From: Myxococcota bacterium
GTDB lineage: Bacteria; Myxococcota_A; UBA9160; SMWR01
NCBI GenBank assembly: GCA_039030075.1
Contig: JBCCEW010000039.1
Location: forward strand, 1-44,001
Length of the DNA: 44,001 nucleotides
Reading direction: 5' to 3'
Shown here piece by piece: positions 17,618 to 27,262 of the stretch (its first letter is position 1; the number at the start of each line of letters is the position of its first letter). Both the position numbers and the translations under genes were made by a program. Under the pieces are notes generated by a model. It was not told the DNA's origin and did no database searches. It saw nothing but the letters and a program-made list of their open reading frames with translations.

Positions 17618-18844
17618 TCACGACACGCTCGCGTCGCGCTGCCGCAGCAGATCGCGCACCTGGGGCGCGTCCTTGTCGCCACGACCGGACAGGTTGATGA
17701 GGATCTGCTGCTCGGGGCCGAGCTGCGGGGCGAGCTTGCGCGCGTAGGCGACCGCGTGGGACGACTCGAGCGCCGGGATCAACCCTTCCGTACGCGACAG
17801 GTAAAGGAAGGAGTCGAGCGCCTCCTCGTCGGTCGCGGTCACGTACTCGGCGCGACCGCTGTCGCGGAGGTGAGCGTGCTCCGGGCCGACGCCCGGGTAG
17901 TCGAGACCCGCCGAGATCGAATGGGCGGGAAATACCTGCCCGTCGTCGTCGAACAGCAGCAGGCTCTTCATCCCGTGCAGGACCCCCGGCTGACCGGCCT
18001 GGAGCGCCGCGCCGTGTCGCCCGGAAGAGAGGCCCTCCCCCGCCGCCTCGACGCCGATCAACCGCACGTCGGTGTCTGCCAGGAACGGATGGAAGATGCC
18101 CATCGCGTTCGACCCCCCACCGATGCAGGCCAGGATGACGTCGGGCAGGCGCCCGGTGATCTCGACCATCTGCGCGCGCGCCTCGATGCCGATCACGCGC
18201 TGGAAGTCGCGCACGATCGTCGGGTACGGGTGCGGTCCCATCACCGAACCGATGCAGTAGTAGGTGTCGCGTACGTTCGTCACCCAGTCGCGCAGGGCTT
18301 CGTTCGTGGCGTCCTTGAGGGTCTGGGAACCGCTCGTCACCGGCCGCACCTCGGCGCCCAGCAGCTCCATGCGGAAGACGTTGAGTGCCTGGCGCTCGAC
18401 GTCTTCCGCGCCCATGTAGACGACGCATTCCTGACCCAGCAGCGCGGCCGCGGTGGCCGTCGCCACCCCGTGCTGGCCGGCCCCGGTCTCGGCGATCACG
18501 CGCGACTTGCCCATGTAGCGGGCGAGCAGGCACTGGCCGAGCACGTTGTTGATCTTGTGCGCTCCCGTGTGGGCGAGATCCTCACGCTTCAGGTAGATGC
18601 GCGCGCCACCGAGGTCCGCGGTCATGCGCTCGGCGAAGCTGATCGGCGTCGGCCGTCCCGCATAGCTGGACAGCAGGGAATCGAGCTCGGACGTGAAGGC
18701 CTCGGTCGCCGTGATCCGGGGGTAGGCCTCGGTGAGTTCGTCGAGTGCGGCGATCAGCGTCTCGGGAACGAAACGCCCGCCGTAGTCTCCGAAGCGCCCG
18801 CGCGCATCCGCCTGACTGTCGAAACCCGGGTCCTTGCCGCTCAT
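17618..18844 (-). CDS. trpB: Tryptophan synthase beta subunit
   Basis: PLP enzyme joining indole and serine to give tryptophan. The product is 408 aa. The Schiff-base Lys is K97 in HTGAHKINN, the phosphate-binding loop is GGGSNAMG, and [15 protein letters not shown] at the N-terminus is typical of TrpB1, the TrpA-partnered form. The ATG overlaps the trpF stop by ATGA. It lies in the complete trpEGDCFBA cluster immediately before trpA. Confidence 0.97.
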   Translation of the reverse strand: MSGKDPGFDSQADARGRFGDYGGRFVPETLIAALDELTEAYPRITATEAFTSELDSLLSSYAGRPTPISFAERMTADLGGARIYLKREDLAHTGAHKINNVLGQCLLARYMGKSRVIAETGAGQHGVATATAAALLGQECVVYMGAEDVERQALNVFRMELLGAEVRPVTSGSQTLKDATNEALRDWVTNVRDTYYCIGSVMGPHPYPTIVRDFQRVIGIEARAQMVEITGRLPDVILACIGGGSNAMGIFHPFLADTDVRLIGVEAAGEGLSSGRHGAALQAGQPGVLHGMKSLLLFDDDGQVFPAHSISAGLDYPGVGPEHAHLRDSGRAEYVTATDEEALDSFLYLSRTEGLIPALESSHAVAYARKLAPQLGPEQQILINLSGRGDKDAPQVRDLLRQRDASVS

Positions 18845-19470
18845 TCTGCCTCGGGGGCCTCCGCAGTTCGCACCGCCTTCACGAAGCGGGCCAGCTTGTC
18901 GGGATCCTTGCGGTGCTCGGCGCCTTCGACCCCGGACGCCACGTCGACGCCCCAGGGCAGCAGGTCCCCGAGATCCCCCAAGGCCCCTCCCACGTTATCC
19001 GCGTCGAGGCCACCGGCCAGGATGACGTCGTGACCGCTCTCGAGCAGCGCCGAAGCGTCGGCCCAGTTCCAGGCCTTCCCCTGGCCTCCGCCTTGGGTCG
19101 GGTGGTCGAGCAGGAGCATGGTGCCCGGGAACTCGTCGGCCGCCTCGACATCGGCGCCGCGGATCGCCTTGATCACCGGCAGGTCGACGCCCTCCACTTC
19201 TTCTTCCGTCTCTTCGCCGTGAAACTGCAGGCGGTCCAGGTCGACCCGCCGCAGTACCCGATCGATCTCTTCGACCGGCGCGTTCTGGAAGACGCCCACC
19301 AGCTCCGCGCGGCCATCGACCCGGTCGGCGATCGCCGCCGCCGTGTTGAGGTCGAGGCAGCGCGGCGATTGAGGCACGAAGTTCAGACCGATCAGGTCCG
19401 CACCGGCCGCCACCGCCGCTTCGGCATCGTCCGGGTGCACCACGCCGCAGATCTTGATTCGAACGTTCAC
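18841..19470 (-). CDS. trpF: Phosphoribosylanthranilate isomerase
   Basis: Amadori rearrangement of N-(5-phosphoribosyl)anthranilate. The product is 209 aa, a TIM barrel. The catalytic general base Cys is in KICG (C8), and the general acid Asp is in [18 protein letters not shown]. Residues LQFHGEE and [11 protein letters not shown] are family hallmarks. The GTG start overlaps the trpC stop (GTGA), and its stop overlaps the trpB ATG. Confidence 0.95.
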   Translation of the reverse strand: MNVRIKICGVVHPDDAEAAVAAGADLIGLNFVPQSPRCLDLNTAAAIADRVDGRAELVGVFQNAPVEEIDRVLRRVDLDRLQFHGEETEEEVEGVDLPVIKAIRGADVEAADEFPGTMLLLDHPTQGGGQGKAWNWADASALLESGHDVILAGGLDADNVGGALGDLGDLLPWGVDVASGVEGAEHRKDPDKLARFVKAVRTAEAPEAE

Positions 19471-20249
19471 GGGGTCCTCCGAAGCCGACGCAGCGCTTCC
19501 GCCACGTCGTCTTGACGCATCAGTGATTCTCCCACGAGAAACGCATGGGCACCGGCCGCCGCGAGCCGATCCCGGTCAGCGACGCTGGCGATCCCACTCT
19601 CGGCCACCAGCACGACGTCCGACGGCACCTTCGGAGCCAGCCGCTCGGTCACGGCGAGGTCGGTCACGAAGGTCCGCAGATCGCGGTTGTTGATGCCCAC
19701 GATCGTCGCGCCCGCCTCGAGCGCCACGTCGAGCTCGGCCTCATCGTGCACTTCGACGAGCGCGGCGAGCCCCAGCGCATGGGCCCGCTTCTGCAACGCC
19801 ACCAGCTCCGCGGGTGTCAGAGCCGCGACGATCAGGAGCACCGCGTCCGCACCGGCGACGCGCGCCTCGTCGATCTGGTAGGCGTCGATCGTGAAGTCCT
19901 TGCGCAGCAGCGGGCACGGTGCCTCGGCGCGTACCTGGGCCAGGTAGTCGAGGTGTCCGCCGAAGTACGGCTCGTCGGTCAGGACCGAGATCGCGGCGGC
20001 GCCACCCTCGGCATAGGCGCGAGCGCAGGCGGCCGGATCGAAGTCGGGGCGGATCTCGCCCTTGCTCGGCGAGCGGCGCTTCACCTCCGCGATCACGCGA
20101 GGTGTGGGCCCAGCCGCGAGGGCTTCCCGGAACGGGCGCGTCGGCTCGTCCATCGCCTCGGCGCGGGCCGCCAACGCATCGCGCGACTCGCGCGCCAGCG
20201 CCGCGTCCAGCTCGACCCGCTTCGTGGCCAGGATCTCATCGAGGATCAC
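19467..20249 (-). CDS. trpC: Indole-3-glycerol phosphate synthase
   Basis: Closes the indole ring in tryptophan synthesis. The product is 260 aa, a monofunctional TIM barrel not fused to TrpF. VIAEVKRRSPSKGEI, SVLTDEPYFGG, LLRKDFTIDAYQI and GINNRDLRTF contain the catalytic Lys and Glu residues. The start is GTG 20249 (begins ILDEILATKR), overlapping the trpD stop as GTGA. An open frame extends upstream but reads antisense-like Arg/Gly-rich sequence, so it is not used. Confidence 0.96.
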   Translation of the reverse strand: MILDEILATKRVELDAALARESRDALAARAEAMDEPTRPFREALAAGPTPRVIAEVKRRSPSKGEIRPDFDPAACARAYAEGGAAAISVLTDEPYFGGHLDYLAQVRAEAPCPLLRKDFTIDAYQIDEARVAGADAVLLIVAALTPAELVALQKRAHALGLAALVEVHDEAELDVALEAGATIVGINNRDLRTFVTDLAVTERLAPKVPSDVVLVAESGIASVADRDRLAAAGAHAFLVGESLMRQDDVAEALRRLRRTP

Positions 20250-21268
20250 GCCCGGCCCTCCGCGGTCGCCGCGACGAGCGCATCGAGCTTGGCGGCGGCG
20301 GCTCCCGAATCGATCGCGGACCCCGCGCTCGCGAAGCCTGCGGCCAGGTCCGACGCCACCCCCGCCACCCACAGCGCAGCCGCCGCGTTCAGCTGGACGA
20401 TGTCGCGGGTGGGTCCCTGCTCCCCGGCCAGCACGGCCCGGGTGATCCCCGCGTTCTCCTGGGCGTCGCCGCCCCGCAGCGCGTCGGCCGAGACGAGAGA
20501 GAGCCCGAGTTCGGTCGGGTCGATCTCGAAGCGGCGCACCTGGCCGTTCTCGAGCAGTGCCGCGTGGGTCTTGTCGGTGAGGGTCACTTCGTCGAGACCG
20601 TCCGCGCCGTGGACGACGAGCGCGCGCTCGGATCCGAGCGCCCCGAGGGCCTCGGCGAGCTTCGGCACGAGCGCCGCGTCATAGACGCCGATCAGCTGGT
20701 GCTTCACGCCCAGCGGATTCAGCAGCGGCCCCATGCAGTTCATCAGGGTGCGGATCCCGAGCTCGGCGCGCACCGGCGCGACGTGGCGCATCGCCGGGTG
20801 CGCCCGACGCGCGAAGAAAGGCGCCAAGCCGACCTTCTCGAGGACGGCGGCAGCCTGCTCGACGTCGAGTTCGATGCCGACGCCCAGCGCCTCGAGCACG
20901 TCGATGCTGCCCGAGCGGCTCGAGGCCGCGCGGTTGCCGTGCTTCGCGACCGGAACGCCGGCTGCCGCGACCACGAAGGCCGCGGTCGTCGAGATGTTGA
21001 AGGTGTCGGCGCCATCCCCGCCGGTGCCGCAGGTGTCGACGGTCCGTGGGTCGAGACACGGCGCGGTGACGGCCGCGGCGCGCAGTGCACGCGCGGCCCC
21101 CACGATCTCGCCGACCGTCTCGCCCTTGGTGCGCAGGGCGACCAGCAGCGCGGCCACGCTCACCGGCGTCGCCTCGCCCGCCGTGATCTCGGCGAACGCG
21201 GCTTCGAGCACCTCCGACGCCAGCTCCTGGCCGGCCACCGCCGTCTCGATCGCGGCGCGCACGCTCAC
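20246..21268 (-). CDS. trpD: Anthranilate phosphoribosyltransferase
   Basis: Transfers phosphoribose from PRPP to anthranilate. The product is 340 aa. Glycine-rich PRPP loop DTCGTGGDGADTFNIST, KHGNRAASSRSGS and the DGLDEVTL metal-binding segment are all present. The start is GTG 21268 (SVRAAIETAV), overlapping the trpG stop as GTGA. It is separate from trpG, unlike the fused enterobacterial gene. Confidence 0.96.
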   Translation of the reverse strand: MSVRAAIETAVAGQELASEVLEAAFAEITAGEATPVSVAALLVALRTKGETVGEIVGAARALRAAAVTAPCLDPRTVDTCGTGGDGADTFNISTTAAFVVAAAGVPVAKHGNRAASSRSGSIDVLEALGVGIELDVEQAAAVLEKVGLAPFFARRAHPAMRHVAPVRAELGIRTLMNCMGPLLNPLGVKHQLIGVYDAALVPKLAEALGALGSERALVVHGADGLDEVTLTDKTHAALLENGQVRRFEIDPTELGLSLVSADALRGGDAQENAGITRAVLAGEQGPTRDIVQLNAAAALWVAGVASDLAAGFASAGSAIDSGAAAAKLDALVAATAEGRA

Positions 21269-21855
21269 GACGCCGCCTCCACGCCGCAGCGATCCAGGAA
21301 GTTGCGCAGCAGGCGCTTCCCACTCTTCGTCAGGATCGACTCGGGGTGGAACTGGACCCCCTCGATGGGGAGCGTCTGATGACGCAGCCCCATGATCTCC
21401 TGGTCGGCCGTCCGCGCGGTGATCACCAGCGCGTCGGGGAGGCTCGCCTCGTCGACCACCAACGAGTGGTAGCGCGTTGCCTCGAGAGGCGACGGCAGGC
21501 CTTCGAACACCCCACTGCCATCGTGGGAGATCTCCGAGACCTTGCCGTGCATGATCGAGCGCGCCCGGCGGACCCGACCGCCGAAGGCCTCGCCGATCGA
21601 CTGGTGCCCGAGACACACGCCGAGCAGCGGCAGCGACGCCTTCGCGCAGGCGTGCACCGTGTCGAGCGAAATCCCCGCGCCCCCGGGCTCCCCGGGCCCC
21701 GGCGAGATCACCACGCCGGCCGGCCCTTCCTCGAGCAGGGTGTCGACGCTGACCGCATCGTTGCGGACGACCCGAACCTCGGCCCCGAGCTCCGAGAGGT
21801 ACTGCACGAGGTTGTAGGTAAAGGAGTCGTAGTTATCGATCATCGCGATGTGCAT
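21265..21855 (-). CDS. trpG: Anthranilate synthase glutaminase component
   Basis: Class I glutamine amidotransferase that supplies ammonia to TrpE; in some bacteria it is shared with PabB. The product is 196 aa. The oxyanion segment SPGPGEP, nucleophile Cys in LLGVCLGHQSIGEAFGG, and the catalytic His-Glu pair in QFHPESI are visible. ATG 21855 begins MHIAMIDNYDSFTYNLVQ, the invariant family N-terminus. It lies 11 nt after trpE. Confidence 0.96.
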   Translation of the reverse strand: MHIAMIDNYDSFTYNLVQYLSELGAEVRVVRNDAVSVDTLLEEGPAGVVISPGPGEPGGAGISLDTVHACAKASLPLLGVCLGHQSIGEAFGGRVRRARSIMHGKVSEISHDGSGVFEGLPSPLEATRYHSLVVDEASLPDALVITARTADQEIMGLRHQTLPIEGVQFHPESILTKSGKRLLRNFLDRCGVEAAS

Positions 21856-21866
21856 GACGCGCTCGC

Positions 21867-23354
21867 TCAGTCGACCCCCTCGCGCGCCATGTCGATCGCC
21901 TCGACCAGCGCGCGCCCCTTGTTGATGGTCTCCTGCCACTCGGCTTCCGGATCCGAGTCGGCCACGACGCCCGCGCCGGCGCGCAGGTAGATCTCGCCGT
22001 CCTTCACGAGCAGCGTGCGGATCGCGATCGCCGTATCCATGTTTCCCGAGTAGTCGATGTAGCCAACGCAGCCGCCGTAGGGCCCGCGCCGCAGCGTCTC
22101 GAGCTCGTCGATGATCTCCATCGCGCGGACCTTCGGCGCGCCCGAGAGCGTGCCCGCTGGGAAGGTGGCGCGGAGCAGGTCCAGCCAATCGAGCCCCTCG
22201 CGCAGCTTCGCCTGGACGTTCGACACGATGTGCATCACGTGGGAGTAGCGCTCGATGATGGCGTACTGGTTCACGTGGACGCTGCCGGTCTCAGCAACGC
22301 GCCCGACGTCGTTGCGGCCGAGGTCGACCAGCATCACGTGCTCGGCGAGCTCCTTCGGATCGGCCAGCAGCTCTTCTTCGAGAGCGAGGTCCTCTTCCGG
22401 CGTGCGTCCCCGCGGCCGCGTGCCCGCGATCGGGCGCACGTCGATGCGTCCGTCCTCGAGCCGCACCAGGATCTCGGGCGACGAGCCGATCAGTACGGGA
22501 CCTTCACAGCGTACGAAGAAGAGATAGGGACTCGGGTTGATCACGCGTAGGTGGCGGTAGATCGTGAAGGGGTCGACCTGGAGCGGGATCCGGAACTGCT
22601 GGGACAGGACGACCTGGAAGATATCGCCCGCCTCGATGTACTCCTTCGCCCGCTTGACGGCGTCGTGGTACTCCTCGCGCTCCATGCTGCGGTGCACGTC
22701 CATGGGCGCGCGCACGGGCCCGGTCCGCGGCTGGGCCGGCAGCGGTTCCCGCAGCGTGTCGACGACGGCGTCGAGCGCCGCGGTCACCTCCCGGTAGGCG
22801 GCGTCGCGGTCGGTGTCCGGGCCGACGGCCACCCAGCGCACGAGGGATGCCGTCTTGCGGACGTTGTCGACCACGACGACGGTCTCGGGCAGCACGAACC
22901 AGAGGTCGGGCATCTCGACTTCGTCGGGGTTCTCGTCTGGCACGGACTCGACGTGCCGGACCCAGTCGTAGCCCACCATGCCGACCGCACCGCCGAGGAA
23001 GCGCGGCAGCGGCGTGCCCTCGATGTGAGCGGGCTCCATCGCCGCGAGCTTCTCGCGCAGCACTTCGAGCGGGTCGCCGGGCGCCGTCACGCGCTCGATG
23101 CCGTCGTCGGTTTCCCACTCCACGTCGTGCCCGCGCGCGCGGAAGATGGCGCGCGCGCCGGTGCCGATGAAGCTGAAGCGTCCCCACTTCTCACCGCCTT
23201 CGACCGACTCGAAGAGGAAGCTCGTGCGGCCGTCATCCAGGCGACGGAACAGGGACAGCGGGGTGTCCATGTCGGCGAGAATCTCGCGCACGACCGGAAC
23301 CCAATTCCCCCTCTTCGCGAGTTCCTCGAAGGATTCTCTGGAGGGGCGAAGCAC
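21867..23354 (-). CDS. trpE: Anthranilate synthase component I
   Basis: Chorismate-utilising enzyme that makes anthranilate with TrpG. The product is 495 aa. The N-terminal FLFESVEGGEKWGRFSFIG corresponds to the Trp-binding LLES feedback site, so feedback inhibition is probably retained. The C-terminal catalytic half has PFTIYRHLRVINPSPY, PIAGTRPRG, LVDLGRNDVGRV and GTLSGAPKVRAMEI. GTG 23354 is chosen: an AGAGG lies about 7 nt upstream and the next residues match the family start. A longer frame would run into lptD. The 70-nt gap to lptD shows no Trp-rich leader or attenuator. Confidence 0.95.
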   Translation of the reverse strand: MLRPSRESFEELAKRGNWVPVVREILADMDTPLSLFRRLDDGRTSFLFESVEGGEKWGRFSFIGTGARAIFRARGHDVEWETDDGIERVTAPGDPLEVLREKLAAMEPAHIEGTPLPRFLGGAVGMVGYDWVRHVESVPDENPDEVEMPDLWFVLPETVVVVDNVRKTASLVRWVAVGPDTDRDAAYREVTAALDAVVDTLREPLPAQPRTGPVRAPMDVHRSMEREEYHDAVKRAKEYIEAGDIFQVVLSQQFRIPLQVDPFTIYRHLRVINPSPYLFFVRCEGPVLIGSSPEILVRLEDGRIDVRPIAGTRPRGRTPEEDLALEEELLADPKELAEHVMLVDLGRNDVGRVAETGSVHVNQYAIIERYSHVMHIVSNVQAKLREGLDWLDLLRATFPAGTLSGAPKVRAMEIIDELETLRRGPYGGCVGYIDYSGNMDTAIAIRTLLVKDGEIYLRAGAGVVADSDPEAEWQETINKGRALVEAIDMAREGVD

Positions 23355-23424
23355 GGAGGGGCCTCTGGGAGGGGCCGCGAGGGCCTGGGGGAGGAGAGCG
23401 CAAAACCCGCGTTCTTTCGAACGG

Positions 23425-25863
23425 TTACCAAAGGCCCCCAAAGCCGTCAAGCAAGCCTTCGCTGCGACGCACCGGGGTGTCACCGAAGCCCACCAGGCGG
23501 TAGACGAACTTCACGTCGACCCCGCGGGTGCGGTCCTCGGAGACCACGATGCCCGCCGCCCAGCACTCGCAGCGGGACAGGTATTCGAGGACGCCCCGGT
23601 TGGTCAGCACCAGGTCGCCCTCGATCGAGTACGCCATCTGGTACCGGAGGTTCCAGCGCGCCGTGAGGTCCAGCGAGACTCCGGCCTCGAGCTGCTGGAT
23701 GTGGTCGATCCGGGAACGCTCGTCGAAACGGTCCCCGGCGCCAAACGCCTCGAACACCTCGGGGATGTCGCGCGCCCAGCGGTACTCGCCCTGCAGCGAG
23801 ACCCCCACCGGATGGCTCCAGGTGGCCGAAGCCAGGGCCTCGTCCACGCGCCCTTCGTCGGGATCGAGGTCGCCGTGGAAGCGCAGGTCGAGCCCCTGCA
23901 GCGGGAACGCGCGGCCCTCGAGGATCAGGGCATCGAAGACTTCCTCCTCGATGTCGAAGAGCCCCTGCAGCGTGACGTCGGCGAGCAGGGACGAGCCGTC
24001 GCTGTCGTTCCTGTAGAAGCGGTTGTCGAACCCGAGCGTCGCGCGCTGGGCGCGCCGCACCCGGTCGGCGTCGTCGCGGACCACGGCGTCGAGGTCGAGG
24101 CCGCGCACCCGATCGAGGGGCACGGCGGTCGCGGGTCGGAACAGGGGATCGCGGCGCTGGGAGCTGCTCGCCACCAGCGCGTAGCCGGCGCGGGGCTCGA
24201 GCACGTGGCGCCAGCCACCGAAGTCGCGACTGAGACGGGTGGTCGCGTCGACGCGAGCGGTCGCGTAGCCGCGCTCCTGGAAGCCGCGCAGCCGACTGTC
24301 GTAGAGGCTCTGCCGCCAGCCCACCTCGGGCACGACCTGGATCCCGCGCCAGTCGAGGGGCGCGGCGATGCGCGGGTGCACGATCACGCGGTGCCCCCGG
24401 TCGGTGAGAGGTTCGCCTTCCTGGAAGCGACCATCGCCCTCCGAGCCACCCGTGGTCGCGAAGTCGTCGGTGTGATTGTCGGGCAGGCCACCCGGCTCGC
24501 GTGCGCCGGTGAGGCCAGCGATCCCGTTGGGCAGCGCGTCGATACCGGTGTCGAGGAAGAGCCCGCCCGGTCCGAGCACGGCGCTCGGCAGCTCGCCCTC
24601 GGCCCGCTCGCGGGCCTCGAACCACGCGTAGTCGACGTCGACGGAAGGCACCAGGAAGGGCGCACCGGGCAGCGCCACCGGCAAGAGGTCGACGCGAGCG
24701 GTGGGCCAGCGCTGCAACACGAAGCGATCGCGATCCAGGTCGTCGGGGCTCTGCAGGTCGTCGACGAACTGGGCGCCGACCGAGACCCCGAGCGCGTCGA
24801 GTTCCCCGAACCCCCGACCGAGCCGCGCTTCGGAACGCAGGTAGCGGTCCGAGCGGCGGCTGTTCAACTCGTCGAAATCGAAGGGCACCTGGTTGTCCGA
24901 CGCGAAGCCGAAGTCGGTCTCGAAGCGAAGGTCGCCGGGCAGCTTCCAGTCGTGCTCGCCCGACAGGCTCCAGCGGTTGCGGCCGAAGGGCTGCGCCGCC
25001 GTCTTGGCGTCGATGTCCTGGTCGCGGGTGAAGGCGGCGAGCACCTCGCCGCTCGACTCCTGACTCCAGGCGTAGTCGAAGAAGGCCGCCCCGCCGGCGC
25101 CCCGCTCGGTCGAGTAACGCGGGGTCAGGATGAGACCTGCCTCGTCGGCGATCGCCCAGAAGAAGGGCAGTCCGGCCGAGAAGCCGTTGAAGCTGCTGAA
25201 GGAGAACTCCGGGAAGAGCAGGCCCGACTGGCGCTCGGTCTTCACCGGGAACGCCAACCACGGGATCCAGGCCACGGGCACGCCGAGGATCTCGACGCTC
25301 GCGTTCTTCGCCGTGGCGTAGCCCTCGATCTGGAGGTCGGCCTCTTCCGCCGAGATCTCCCAGGGCACCCGCTCCTCCGGATCGGGACAACGACAGGTGG
25401 TGAAGCGGCCCTCGCGGAACCGGTAGGTGTCCGGTCCGGTCTTCTCGATCTCGGCGGCACCGGCGCGGAAGGGGGTGCTCTCGGCCTCCAAGGCGCCGCC
25501 GTAGAGGGTACCCGCGACCGTATCGAGTTCGAAGGCGACGAAGTCGGCGGTGACCACGTCTTCGCCATCGGCGAGCGACACGTTTCCGCTCGCCACGCCA
25601 AGGCCGGTGGTGCGGTTGAAGGCCGCCCAATCCGCTCGCAGGGTGCGCCCGTGCTGCACGATCTTCACGCGGCCACGCGCCACGTAGAGCTCGCGCTCCA
25701 TCTCGTAGGAGAGCGCGTCGGCGGTCAGCTCGAAGGGCTCGTTGCGGAGCTCTTCCGGGAGGTCTGCGACCGGCTGGGCACCCGCCGGGACCGCCGCCAG
25801 GGCCGCGATCCAAACACCCACGGCGCAGACTCCCGCGATCCAGACACGCACTTGCCGCGGCAT
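23425..25863 (-). CDS. lptD: LPS-assembly outer membrane protein LptD (OstA)
   Basis: Outer membrane translocon that inserts LPS, normally plugged by LptE. The product is 812 aa. It has a signal peptide ending near AGA-Q30, an N-terminal LptA/OstA-like beta-jellyroll (about 43-200: FELTADALSYEMERE, RGRVKIVQHG), then a large beta-barrel rich in alternating aromatic and charged strands. Two cysteine pairs are visible, CRC (157/159) and CEC (765/767). They match the interdomain disulfides known from E. coli LptD. The stop TAA lies 70 nt before trpE, so lptD is probably co-transcribed with the trp genes. Confidence 0.93.
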   Translation of the reverse strand: MPRQVRVWIAGVCAVGVWIAALAAVPAGAQPVADLPEELRNEPFELTADALSYEMERELYVARGRVKIVQHGRTLRADWAAFNRTTGLGVASGNVSLADGEDVVTADFVAFELDTVAGTLYGGALEAESTPFRAGAAEIEKTGPDTYRFREGRFTTCRCPDPEERVPWEISAEEADLQIEGYATAKNASVEILGVPVAWIPWLAFPVKTERQSGLLFPEFSFSSFNGFSAGLPFFWAIADEAGLILTPRYSTERGAGGAAFFDYAWSQESSGEVLAAFTRDQDIDAKTAAQPFGRNRWSLSGEHDWKLPGDLRFETDFGFASDNQVPFDFDELNSRRSDRYLRSEARLGRGFGELDALGVSVGAQFVDDLQSPDDLDRDRFVLQRWPTARVDLLPVALPGAPFLVPSVDVDYAWFEARERAEGELPSAVLGPGGLFLDTGIDALPNGIAGLTGAREPGGLPDNHTDDFATTGGSEGDGRFQEGEPLTDRGHRVIVHPRIAAPLDWRGIQVVPEVGWRQSLYDSRLRGFQERGYATARVDATTRLSRDFGGWRHVLEPRAGYALVASSSQRRDPLFRPATAVPLDRVRGLDLDAVVRDDADRVRRAQRATLGFDNRFYRNDSDGSSLLADVTLQGLFDIEEEVFDALILEGRAFPLQGLDLRFHGDLDPDEGRVDEALASATWSHPVGVSLQGEYRWARDIPEVFEAFGAGDRFDERSRIDHIQQLEAGVSLDLTARWNLRYQMAYSIEGDLVLTNRGVLEYLSRCECWAAGIVVSEDRTRGVDVKFVYRLVGFGDTPVRRSEGLLDGFGGLW

Positions 25864-25951
25864 GCGGGCGGCAGCCTAGCCCGAATCCCCCCTCCCCCGC
25901 CGCCGCAACGCGTCACGGGCCGGTTCGGGCCGTACGGCGAAAGAAAGCGCC

Positions 25952-26584
25952 CTAGGCCGCGTCCGACATCTCGAGGAACTGGTTCAGCGCCTCGGTGTCG
26001 GGCACCAGCAGCACGTCGTCCTCGAGCAGCGCCAGCTTGCGATCGAAGAGCTGATGCAGCGCGCGGTGGGCTTCGAGCATCGACAGGCCCGCCGACTGGG
26101 CGAGCTGGGCCAGCCGTGCATCGATGCGCACGCCGTGGTCGCCGTGGGCTTCCCCGTGGCGCATCAGGGCCCGGACCACCGGGCGCATCAGGTCGTCGAC
26201 CCCGAGCGCCGCGAGCCGGCGCTCGGCCTCGATCAGCCGCGAAACCAGCACGCGAATCATGCGGATCGCGATCACGGGCTCTTCCAGGCACATGCCCTCG
26301 AGCGTGTCCCGATCGAGGGCGATCACCCGGGTCGTGTTCACGGCGATGGCCCGCGCGTTACGGCGCTCGCCGAGCACCACGCCCAGCTCCCCGAAGAAGT
26401 CGCCGGGCCCCAGGCGCGCCACGACGCGCTCGCGGGCTTCGGTCTCGCGGATGAGCTCCACTTCCCCCGACTGGATCACGTAGAGCTGATCGCCGGGGTC
26501 ACCGGTCTCGAAGACCGTCTCGCCCGGTGACAGCGTGCGCTGGTAGTAGCGGCGTCCGCCCACGGACACGTTCTGCGCGGCCAC
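25952..26584 (-). CDS. CRP/FNR-family transcriptional regulator
   Basis: Cyclic-nucleotide-binding regulator, about 210 aa. The N-terminal beta-roll has FFGELGVVLGERRNARA, close to the phosphate-binding cassette of CRP. A dimerisation helix (about 105-130) follows. The C-terminal region LAQLAQSAGLSMLEAHRALHQL with LLEDDVLLVPD looks like a divergent winged helix-turn-helix. No FNR-type Cys cluster is seen. A TTG at 26626 is possible, but GTG 26584 has an excellent AGGAGG exactly 7 nt upstream and is preferred. The gene is 88 nt upstream of lptD; whether it controls lptD-trp is unknown. Confidence 0.85.
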   Translation of the reverse strand: MAAQNVSVGGRRYYQRTLSPGETVFETGDPGDQLYVIQSGEVELIRETEARERVVARLGPGDFFGELGVVLGERRNARAIAVNTTRVIALDRDTLEGMCLEEPVIAIRMIRVLVSRLIEAERRLAALGVDDLMRPVVRALMRHGEAHGDHGVRIDARLAQLAQSAGLSMLEAHRALHQLFDRKLALLEDDVLLVPDTEALNQFLEMSDAA

Positions 26585-26660
26585 GACCTGCCCTCCTCGG
26601 TTCGACGCCACGAGGCGACGCTCCAAGGACGCTTGTCGTCGGTCCCGCGGGCAGGCTTGA

Positions 26661-26681
26661 GGCCCCGCGCGTCGCGGGGCG
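26661..26681 (-). terminator. GC-rich hairpin after tlpA
   Basis: A perfect 8-bp stem GCCCCGCG / CGCGGGGC (26662-26669 and 26673-26680) with a 3-nt loop lies 12 nt beyond the tlpA stop. It sits between tlpA and the CRP-like gene. No proper T-tract follows on the minus strand, so termination is plausible but not certain. Confidence 0.35.
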
Positions 26682-26692
26682 GCCCGAGGTCG

Positions 26693-27262
26693 CTAGGAAC
26701 CGATCAGGTGGGCGATCGACTCCTCGACCTCCTGGGCGGTCTTCAGGCCCACGGTCACCGAGTCGACGTTGCCCTCGGGGCTGACGACGACCATCGCCGG
26801 GAACCCGAGGGCCCCGAAGCGGCGGGCGAGATCTTCGTCGGCGCCGGTCAACACCGGGTAGTCCGCGACCGCCTCGTTCTCCAAGCCCCACTCGCGCACT
26901 TCTTGCGGTGTGGCGCCGCCGATCTCGACCCCGACCACGACCAGGTCACCGCGCTCCCGGTGACTCTCGAAGACCTGGTTGAGCTCGGCCGGCTGGAACA
27001 CGCACGGCGCGCACCAGGTGGCCCAGAAGTCGATCACGACCGTTCGGCCGCGGTGATCGGCGAGGCGGAAGGGCTCGCCCCTCAGATCGGGATGGGTGAA
27101 GTCCGGCGCGTCGCCGGCCGGCGCCGCCGCGTCGGGCGCACCCGAATCCGCTGCAGACGGTGCCTCGGCCTCCGGTGCGCAGCCGGCCAGAACCCCGAAA
27201 AGCGCCGCCAGAGCCAGGGCCCCGCTGGCAGCAGGTGCGCGTCGGTGTGCTCGGTTCGTCAT
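26693..27262 (-). CDS. TlpA/ResA-like thioredoxin lipoprotein
   Basis: Envelope thiol-disulfide reductase, 189 aa. A signal sequence with lipobox LAGC (C28) suggests membrane anchoring. An Ala/Pro-rich linker (30-52) precedes an AhpC/TSA-type thioredoxin fold with active-site WCAPC (C84, C87) and the cis-Pro loop GFPAMVV. Such proteins reduce apocytochrome c or other substrates using electrons from CcdA. The ATG overlaps the ccdA stop (ATGA), which supports the functional pairing. Confidence 0.9.
   Translation of the reverse strand: MTNRAHRRAPAASGALALAALFGVLAGCAPEAEAPSAADSGAPDAAAPAGDAPDFTHPDLRGEPFRLADHRGRTVVIDFWATWCAPCVFQPAELNQVFESHRERGDLVVVGVEIGGATPQEVREWGLENEAVADYPVLTGADEDLARRFGALGFPAMVVVSPEGNVDSVTVGLKTAQEVEESIAHLIGS

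Noticed and set aside
23355-23424. Possible trp leader peptide or attenuator before trpE
   Set aside because: No short frame with tandem Trp codons and no terminator/antiterminator pair was found in the 70 nt.
23098-26454. A 1118-codon open frame on the plus strand
   Set aside because: It is antisense to lptD, trpE and the CRP-like gene, has no ribosome binding site and no recognisable domain. Long antisense frames are common at this GC content.
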